Source of the DNA: Ascidiaceihabitans sp039975415
GTDB lineage: Bacteria > Pseudomonadota > Alphaproteobacteria > Rhodobacterales > Rhodobacteraceae
Length of the DNA stretch: 64,000 nt
Assembly: GCF_039975415.1 (NCBI RefSeq)
Contig: NZ_JBDWHD010000013.1
Direction: 5' to 3' (one strand)
A program made the translations under genes and the position numbers. Every line of letters begins with the position of its first letter. Position 1 is the first letter of the stretch. Shown here piece after piece: positions 58,206 through 64,000 of the stretch. A model generated the notes under the pieces. That model ran no database searches and was not told the DNA's origin. It worked only from the letters and a program-made list of their open reading frames with translations.

Positions 58206-58901
58206 ATGCGAGCCCACATGCGAAACACACGACATATTGTTGGCCAAATCGCCGGAATGTCTGCCCTTTTGGGTACGTTGGCCGCCTGTGGCACCAGCAG
58301 TGATCCAGTTTACACGCAGTTCTACCGGGAAGCGGGCGCTTTGACCGACACAGGCGAATTCGGCAACGCCACCTTGAACAACACACTCGTGTTGACAGGC
58401 GAACGCCAATACACCTTTGATCTGGCAAATCGGTTTTCCTCTGAGGTTCTCACCACAGTCAATTTTGCGTTTAATTCTGCACAGTTAGACGGTGGTGCCC
58501 GCGACACCCTGCGCGAACAGGCCCGTTGGATCAAACAATTCCCCGAAATCCGGTTCCGGGTTTATGGCCACGCAGATGCCGTGGGCAGCAGCAGCTACAA
58601 CAAACGCTTGGGCCAACAACGCGCAAACGCAGTTGTCCATTACCTGACGACCCAAGGCATCAGCCGCAAACGTCTTGAAGCGGTTGCATCCTTTGGGGAA
58701 ACCCAACCTTTGATCGTGACCCAGGGCCGCGAACGCCGCAACCGCCGCACCGTGACTGAAGTCACCGGATTTGTGCGCGGTCACCAGAATGTTCTGGACG
58801 GCAAATACGCACAGATCGTGTACCGCGACTATATCAACAGTGCCGTGCCACCGTCCCAATTGGATGGCATTCAGGGTTCTGACTTGCGTACAGAAGAATA
58901 A
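58206..58901 (+). CDS. OmpA-family lipoprotein of the tad cluster
   Basis: A 231-residue lipoprotein: the signal peptide ends LGTLAAC with the lipid Cys at 28 counting from the ATG at 58206, or 24 from a second ATG at 58218. The middle carries an OmpA C-terminal peptidoglycan-binding domain (VNFAFNSAQLDGGARDTL, FRVYGHADAVGSSSYNKRLGQQRA, in pieces). In Rhodobacterales tad loci this gene takes the place between cpaC and cpaE where others have cpaD. It probably ties the secretin to peptidoglycan. A longer upstream frame inside cpaC is a shadow. Confidence 0.9.
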   Translation: MRAHMRNTRHIVGQIAGMSALLGTLAACGTSSDPVYTQFYREAGALTDTGEFGNATLNNTLVLTGERQYTFDLANRFSSEVLTTVNFAFNSAQLDGGARDTLREQARWIKQFPEIRFRVYGHADAVGSSSYNKRLGQQRANAVVHYLTTQGISRKRLEAVASFGETQPLIVTQGRERRNRRTVTEVTGFVRGHQNVLDGKYAQIVYRDYINSAVPPSQLDGIQGSDLRTEE

Positions 58902-58903
58902 CA

Positions 58904-58925
58904 GTAAGGGGGATTTCCCCCTTAC
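58904..58925 (+). terminator. perfect hairpin after the OmpA gene (T-run lacking)
   Basis: GTAAGGGGG (58904-58912) pairs perfectly with CCCCCTTAC (58917-58925) around ATTT, three bases after the stop. No T-run follows, so it may protect the mRNA 3' end more than terminate. Confidence 0.45.
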
Positions 58926-59117
58926 CGTATCAAAAGACCCAACAATAGAAGTTTTTTGGCCCCAATCTCGCCCCACTTCACAGCGATAGTTGATCCAATA
59001 GGACACGTGTGTCTGGCTAAAATGGCTGGGCATGGGCTTCCGCGAATGGGTTAAGAAGAGGTTAAAGCCTTAGATAAGACTCATCCGCCAAGCCCCTGAG
59101 AAAAGGACGATTTGGCA

Positions 59118-60353
59118 ATGAGCAGTGTGATGCCACAACCCGAGACCGCGCCCATCGTGGCCTGCACCATCAGTCGTGATGTGCAGAACTTTGATCTGTT
59201 GATTGAAGACATGGAAACCGCCATGGGAGAATCCTGGGGTGACCTTGGTTTCGCAGAGGCTTTGGCCTTCTTCGGGCAACCTGAAGCAAGTGCAATGGAA
59301 TTTGTGGCCCTTGCCATGGACGACATCGACGAAGACAACCTTGTTTTGATGGGCGAAATTATCGTTCAAGCCAAGAAACGCGACATCAAAGTCATTTTGA
59401 TCGCTGAGGATATGACACCTGCGTCGCTGCATTCGTTGCTGCGTAAGGGTGCTGATGAATTTGTCCCCTACCCGTTGCCGGAAGGGGAATTGCAACAGGC
59501 GATTGATCGCGTGCGCACAGCGGATGTGCCGGTTGTATCTGAACCAACGGGTCCGCAGTTGAAAAGCGGTGCCAACAAACAAGGTGCCGTCATCGTATGT
59601 CACGGCTTGGCAGGTGGAACTGGCGCAACAACTTTGGCCGTTAACCTCGGGTGGGAATTGGCAAATGTTGCATCCGACAATGCGCCAAGTGTGTGCCTTT
59701 TGGACTTCGATTTGCAGTTCGGCGCCATATCCACGTTCCTGGATTTGGCCCGCCGCGATGTTGTCTACGAAATGCTGTCAGACACAGACAGCATGGATTC
59801 CGACATGTTCAGCCAGGCATTGTTGACCTTTGAAGACAAGCTTCAGGTGCTGACAGCCCCCGGTGACATGCTGCCTTTGGATCTTATCAGCCCCGAGGAC
59901 ATCCAACGCGTGTTGGACATGGCCCGCAACCATTTTGATTTTGTCGTGATCGACATGCCATCCACTCTGGTGCATTGGTCCGAAACAGTTCTGACCGCCG
60001 CCCATGTCTATTTCGCGACACTTGAGCTGGACATGCGGTCTGCGCAAAACACGATGCGTTTCAAGCGTGCGCTGCAGTCCGAAGAATTACCCGTTGAAAA
60101 GCTGCGCTATGTCATGAACCGTGCGCCAAAATTCACGGATCTAAGCGGCAAAAGCCGCATCAAACGCATGGCCGAAAGCCTGGACATTTCCATAGACGTG
60201 CAGCTGCCGGACGGTGGCAAGCCCATCACACAAGGCGCCGACCACGGTCTGCCCTTGGCGACATCTGCACCTAAAAACCCCTTGCGCCGCGAAATTGCCA
60301 AACTGGCCGCATCGCTTCATGAAATTAAAGACGATCAAGCCAACGCTGCCTGA
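59118..60353 (+). CDS. cpaE: Flp pilus localisation protein CpaE/TadZ
   Basis: A 411-residue ParA/MinD-like protein that places the pilus machine at the pole. The N-terminal 150 residues are a receiver-like domain (VKVILIAEDMTPASLHSLLRKGADEFVPYPL in pieces). The ATPase-like domain begins VIVCHGLAGGTGATTLAVNLG. The P-loop reads GGTGATT, without the Lys of a normal GKT/S, as in atypical TadZ proteins. LLDFDLQFGAISTFLDL is the switch region. The ATG at 59118 was chosen; a TTG six bases upstream is possible. Confidence 0.93.
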   Translation: MSSVMPQPETAPIVACTISRDVQNFDLLIEDMETAMGESWGDLGFAEALAFFGQPEASAMEFVALAMDDIDEDNLVLMGEIIVQAKKRDIKVILIAEDMTPASLHSLLRKGADEFVPYPLPEGELQQAIDRVRTADVPVVSEPTGPQLKSGANKQGAVIVCHGLAGGTGATTLAVNLGWELANVASDNAPSVCLLDFDLQFGAISTFLDLARRDVVYEMLSDTDSMDSDMFSQALLTFEDKLQVLTAPGDMLPLDLISPEDIQRVLDMARNHFDFVVIDMPSTLVHWSETVLTAAHVYFATLELDMRSAQNTMRFKRALQSEELPVEKLRYVMNRAPKFTDLSGKSRIKRMAESLDISIDVQLPDGGKPITQGADHGLPLATSAPKNPLRREIAKLAASLHEIKDDQANAA

Positions 60354-60373
60354 TCGAACCTAAGGGTAAAGCA

Positions 60374-61834
60374 ATGTTTTCCAAATACAAAAAGCCATCC
60401 AAGGCCGCACCCACCGCCGCTGCCACACCACAGGCTGCGGCCCCTGAACCTCAGGCAAAAGTCACCGAACTGCCAACGGCAGCGGCCCCTGCATCGGTAT
60501 CGCGCAAAGCGTCCAACAAAGCGGCGGCAGCCCCGGTCCCCATGGACAAGGAACGCAAACGCAAGGAACGCATGGGCGAGCTGAAGCTGGAACTGCACCG
60601 CGCTTTGCTGGACAACTTGAACCTTGCAGCTTTGGAAAACGCCACGGAAAGCGATCTGCGGTCGGAAATTCAGGCCATTGCCAGCGAATTTCTGCAAGAC
60701 AACAACATTGTGCTGAACCGCGAAGACCGTCAGACGCTGAACCAGGAACTTTATGATGAGGTTACGGGCCTTGGCCCCTTGGAAACCTTGCTGCAAGACG
60801 AATCCGTCAACGATATTCTGGTCAACGGCCCACAACAGATCTTTGTGGAACGCTCTGGCAAACTGGAATTGACCGATGTCACGTTTAAAGACGAAAAGCA
60901 TCTGCTTCGAATCATTGATAAAATCGTGTCTGCTGTGGGTCGTCGCGTCGATGAATCCAACCCCTATGTGGATGCGCGGCTGAAAGACGGGTCACGTTTC
61001 AACGCGATGGTCCCCCCTGTCGCCGTAGACGGCAGCCTGGTTTCCATCCGGAAGTTCAAAAAAGACAAGCTGGGCATCGACGATTTAGTTAATTTCGGCG
61101 CATTCACAGAAGAAATGGCTGCATATTTGCAAGCCGCAGTCGCCACACGTCTGAATGTCATCGTCTCCGGCGGTACGGGTTCGGGTAAAACAACGACCCT
61201 GAACGCATTGTCGTCGTTCATCGACAACGCCGAACGCATCCTAACCATCGAAGACACCGCCGAACTTCAGCTTCAACAGACCCACGTGGGACGGATGGAA
61301 AGCCGCCCCCCCAACGTGGAAGGCAAAGGCGAAGTATCTCCGCGTGACTGTCTGAAAAACGCCCTTCGGATGCGACCTGACCGGATCATCGTCGGTGAAA
61401 CGCGTGGCGAAGAAGTGATCGACATGTTGCAGGCGATGAACACCGGCCACGACGGCTCGATGACCACCATTCACGCCAACTCTGCCCGTGATGGCGTCAG
61501 CCGTTTGGAGAACATGATCGCAATGGCGGGCATTGAGATGCCTTTGAAAGCCGTTCGGTCCCAGATCTCTAGCGCTGTGAACCTGATTGTGCAGGCATCG
61601 CGTTTGCAAGACGGCTCTCGCCGCATGACATCCATCACCGAAATCACCGGGATGGAAGGCGATGTGATCTCGATGCAGGAAATCTTTCGCTACCAGCGCG
61701 TGGGCCTGACCCCTGACAATAAAATCATCGGTCACTTCACTGCGACTGGCGTGCGCAGCCACTATGCGGAACGCTTCCGCATGTGGGGCTACGATCTGCC
61801 CTCCGCCATCTACGAACCCATCGCAGCCGAGTAA
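60374..61834 (+). CDS. cpaF: Flp pilus assembly ATPase CpaF/TadA
   Basis: A 486-residue secretion ATPase powering pilus extension and retraction. An Ala/Pro/Lys-rich N-terminus (to about 60) is followed by the N-terminal domain (LGPLETLLQDESVNDILVNGP, in pieces). Then come Walker A SGGTGSGKTTTLNAL, the Asp box TIEDTAELQLQQTHVGRMESRPPN (in pieces), Walker B ALRMRPDRIIVGETRGEEVIDML (in pieces) and the His box MTTIHANSARDGVSRLE. It is complete and 20 bases after cpaE. Confidence 0.97.
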   Translation: MFSKYKKPSKAAPTAAATPQAAAPEPQAKVTELPTAAAPASVSRKASNKAAAAPVPMDKERKRKERMGELKLELHRALLDNLNLAALENATESDLRSEIQAIASEFLQDNNIVLNREDRQTLNQELYDEVTGLGPLETLLQDESVNDILVNGPQQIFVERSGKLELTDVTFKDEKHLLRIIDKIVSAVGRRVDESNPYVDARLKDGSRFNAMVPPVAVDGSLVSIRKFKKDKLGIDDLVNFGAFTEEMAAYLQAAVATRLNVIVSGGTGSGKTTTLNALSSFIDNAERILTIEDTAELQLQQTHVGRMESRPPNVEGKGEVSPRDCLKNALRMRPDRIIVGETRGEEVIDMLQAMNTGHDGSMTTIHANSARDGVSRLENMIAMAGIEMPLKAVRSQISSAVNLIVQASRLQDGSRRMTSITEITGMEGDVISMQEIFRYQRVGLTPDNKIIGHFTATGVRSHYAERFRMWGYDLPSAIYEPIAAE

Positions 61835-61880
61835 ACGATATGTGTCCCACCATCCCAGTTAATATTGAGGAAATGAAACT

Positions 61881-62843
61881 ATGAGCGCGGAACCCATTAT
61901 TTACGGTCTCATCTTCATCGGCGTATTGGTGTTGGTCGAGGGGCTTTATCTGGTCGCTTTTGGCAAATCGATCAGCCTGAACAGCCGTGTGAACCGCCGT
62001 CTTGAAATGCTGAACAAAGGCGGAAAGCGCGAAGAAGTGCTGGACCAGCTGCGCAAGGAAATGCGCCAGCACATGAGCGCGAAATCTATTCCCTTGTATT
62101 CGCTTCTGGCGGACAAGGCCCAAAAAGGTGCCATCGCCTTTACACCACAGCAATTGATGATGGTGATGGGCGGTTTGGCCTTTGTCGCGTTCATTGGATT
62201 GTCGATTGGGACCGAAACCGAGGTTCCTTTGCGTCTGCTGTTGTCTGTCGGCATCGGTATCGGGGCGGTATATTTCTGGATCAGCTCAAAGGCCAGCAAA
62301 CGGTTGGCGATGATCGAAGAACAGCTGCCCGACGCTGTGGAACTGATGGTGCGGTCGTTGAAAGTGGGACACCCGTTTTCCTCTGCCATCCAGATCGTGT
62401 CCAAGGAAGTCCAAGATCCGTTGGCATCCGAATTTGGCGTCATCGCGGATGAAGCTGCCTATGGTCGCGATATGGGCGAAGCCCTTAAAGACATGGCAGA
62501 ACGTCTGGACATGCAAGACATGCGCTTTTTGGCCGTGGCCGTGACAATCCAATCCCAATCCGGTGGTAACCTCGCCGAAATTCTGGCTGGCCTTGCATCG
62601 GTGATCCGCGCCCGCTTCCGCCTGTTCCGCCGTGTGAAAGCGATCACTGCGGAAGCAAAATGGTCAGGCAAGTTCCTGTCTGCCTTCCCGATTGTGGCCT
62701 TGATCGTCATCAACATTGCCGATCCGCATTACTACGACGAAGTGCGCGAACATGCGTATTTCATCCCCGCTTGTATCGCGGTGGGCCTGTTTCTGGCCGT
62801 CAACCTTGTGGTGATGCGTGTCCTCACCAACATCAAAGTATAA
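61881..62843 (+). CDS. tadB: Flp pilus inner-membrane platform protein TadB
   Basis: A 320-residue membrane protein of the GspF-like platform. Hydrophobic segments lie at the N-terminus (IIYGLIFIGVLVLVEGLYLVA), near 100-135, and at the C-terminus. The T2SSF domain core reads QLPDAVELMVRSLKVGHPFSSAIQIV and GGNLAEILAGLASVIRARF. It pairs with TadC, which begins 19 bases after its stop. Confidence 0.94.
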   Translation: MSAEPIIYGLIFIGVLVLVEGLYLVAFGKSISLNSRVNRRLEMLNKGGKREEVLDQLRKEMRQHMSAKSIPLYSLLADKAQKGAIAFTPQQLMMVMGGLAFVAFIGLSIGTETEVPLRLLLSVGIGIGAVYFWISSKASKRLAMIEEQLPDAVELMVRSLKVGHPFSSAIQIVSKEVQDPLASEFGVIADEAAYGRDMGEALKDMAERLDMQDMRFLAVAVTIQSQSGGNLAEILAGLASVIRARFRLFRRVKAITAEAKWSGKFLSAFPIVALIVINIADPHYYDEVREHAYFIPACIAVGLFLAVNLVVMRVLTNIKV

Positions 62844-62862
62844 TGAAAGGGAGCCCTGCTGC

Positions 62863-63858
62863 ATGGAATTCTTCAACTCTGTAAACACTGCCATTCAAAA
62901 CGTTTTAGGCCCGCTTGGCCCGATGATCCTGGTGGGTGCTTTGGGCACGGTGATGGTTGTTTTGACCGTGATCATTATGCTGCGTCAGCCCGAGGACCCG
63001 CTGAACAAGCTTAAGCGCGACGCTGCCAACCGAAACGGTGGTTCTGTACATCGCGAAAGACTGCGTCAAGGCGGGCACAACGAACAGTTGGACCGGTTTG
63101 CCAGCTTTCTTGAACCCAAAGACGTGGCCGAACTGAGCGCCAAACAACTGCAACTGCGCCAGGCGGGCTACCAGTCCAAAGATGCGGTGCGCATGTTCCA
63201 CGCGGCCCAGATGCTTTTGGGATTGCTTGGCCTTGGTCTTGGCGTGTTCTATTACACCTTCTACATGAACGTGGACGGGGCCGAAGTTTCGACCCAGAAA
63301 ATGATCATGTATACGGTCGGTCCGGGCGGCATTGGCTATTACCTGCCCCAATATTGGGTAACGCGCCGTGTCGAAGAACGCAAAGAACAGATCACTCAAG
63401 GCTTTCCCGACAGCTTGGACATGATGCTGGTCTGCGTCGAAGCCGGCCAGTCACTTGAGCAATCAATTGTGCGCGTCGCCCGTGAATTGCGGGCCTCGTT
63501 TCCGGCTTTGGCCGACGAATTCGACGTGATTGCCTATGAGATGAAAGCCGGTAAAGACAAAGCCACTGTTCTGAACGACATGGGCGAACGCTGCGGCGTG
63601 CAGGACGTGGCCAGCTTTGTGACTGTTTTGGTGCAATCCACCAGCTTTGGTACCTCTATCGCTGACGCTTTGCGCGTTTATGCGGGGGAAATGCGTGACA
63701 AACGCGTTATGCGTGCGGAAGAAGCCGCAAATAAGTTGCCAACCAAAATGACACTTGCCACAATGATGTTAACCGTACCGCCGTTGCTGATCATCCTTGT
63801 CGGTCCATCGGTGATGGGGATTACGAAAATGGGGAGCTTAAGTGCTGGTGGCAATTGA
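62863..63858 (+). CDS. tadC: Flp pilus inner-membrane platform protein TadC
   Basis: A 331-residue GspF-like partner of TadB. The T2SSF core is GFPDSLDMMLVCVEAGQSLEQSIVRVARELR and FVTVLVQSTSFGTSIADALRVYAGEMRDKR (in pieces), ending with a membrane segment (MMLTVPPLLIILVGPSVM). The ATG at 62863 with AGGGAG upstream was chosen; a frame opening inside tadB is not used. It overlaps the next gene start by 17 bases. Confidence 0.93.
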   Translation: MEFFNSVNTAIQNVLGPLGPMILVGALGTVMVVLTVIIMLRQPEDPLNKLKRDAANRNGGSVHRERLRQGGHNEQLDRFASFLEPKDVAELSAKQLQLRQAGYQSKDAVRMFHAAQMLLGLLGLGLGVFYYTFYMNVDGAEVSTQKMIMYTVGPGGIGYYLPQYWVTRRVEERKEQITQGFPDSLDMMLVCVEAGQSLEQSIVRVARELRASFPALADEFDVIAYEMKAGKDKATVLNDMGERCGVQDVASFVTVLVQSTSFGTSIADALRVYAGEMRDKRVMRAEEAANKLPTKMTLATMMLTVPPLLIILVGPSVMGITKMGSLSAGGN

Positions 63859-64000
63859 CCGCATTTTAACAAAGCTTCGGCGCATCTGTGCCGGAGCCCT
63901 TCTTTTTGGACTTGCCGCCTGCGGAACGGGCGGCATTTCTACGTCTGACAGCGGGCCTTATGCGCCGGGCGTCGACAGATCCAAACAAGCCGTTGACGGT
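63842..64000 (+). CDS. probable TadD-like lipoprotein, N-terminus only (runs off window)
   Basis: A GTG at 63842, with GGGGAG five bases upstream, opens a frame to the window end (53 codons). It encodes a lipoprotein signal peptide (ICAGALLFGLAAC, lipobox LAAC). In tad clusters the gene after tadC is the TPR lipoprotein tadD, the pilotin for the secretin, and position and signal fit that. The TPR region lies outside the window, so the name is inferred from context. Confidence 0.7.
   Translation, partial: MLVAIDRILTKLRRICAGALLFGLAACGTGGISTSDSGPYAPGVDRSKQAVDG

Noticed and set aside
1..64000. CRISPR arrays, rRNA operons, riboswitches
   Set aside because: No regularly spaced direct repeats, no rRNA sequence and no convincing riboswitch core were seen.

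Overview
The window comes from an alphaproteobacterium, most likely a marine Rhodobacterales (Roseobacter-group) species. The signs are moderately high G+C, the gene order coxB-ctaB-small membrane gene-ctaG-coxC-surf1-thrC-M16 peptidase, a Rhodobacterales-style tad pilus cluster, DUF1194 proteins and a tRNA-Asn attachment site. I see no complete tRNA, no rRNA and no CRISPR array.

Region by region. (1) 1-800 is the right edge of an integrated element: the start of an IS3-type transposase, a truncated integrase, and a 3' fragment of tRNA-Asn followed by a terminator. (2) 1.0-8.1 kb, mostly minus strand: an unusual alanyl-tRNA synthetase, two small unknown genes, then thyA-folA-RelA/SpoT-type synthetase-P450 packed with overlapping or nearly touching ends. 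(3) 8.36-10.8 kb: a surface-lipoprotein candidate followed by a Slam-like outer-membrane protein. (4) 10.8-13.5 kb: gloA and three tandem DUF1194 von Willebrand-like proteins. (5) 13.5-19.8 kb: MarR regulator, sdhE, XRE regulator, aspartate aminotransferase, a decayed PAS histidine kinase, a MATE exporter and a DsbA-fold isomerase. (6) 19.7-25 kb: four consecutive alpha/beta-hydrolase-fold genes, one embedded in a polytopic membrane protein. (7) 25-29.2 kb: a radical SAM enzyme with a separate SPASM-like/methyltransferase protein, and a SulP transporter. (8) 29.4-33 kb: a beta-helical membrane protein and a mtnP-lysE-apt salvage operon. (9) 33-41.9 kb, minus strand: FAD oxidase, GNAT, M16 peptidase, thrC and the aa3 cytochrome oxidase assembly cluster. 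(10) 42-49.6 kb: tldD, a GntR regulator with a putative operator, an NMT1-type ABC transporter, an MFS transporter and dprA. (11) 49.7-54.6 kb: topA, a LOV-domain kinase-like photoreceptor and a lytic transglycosylase. (12) 55-64 kb: a tad/flp pilus locus running off the right edge.

Most of the window is housekeeping: respiration, thymidylate synthesis and folate recycling, purine/MTA salvage and topology. The points most worth a second look are the Slam/lipoprotein pair, the split radical SAM plus SPASM-methyltransferase pair, the lone alarmone synthetase coupled to folA, the LOV kinase with Asn where the phosphoacceptor His is expected, the divergent alaS, the membrane-embedded hydrolase, and the element boundary at the left. 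Identities are from reading motifs by eye. No database search was run, so statements about relatives rest on recalled family features.
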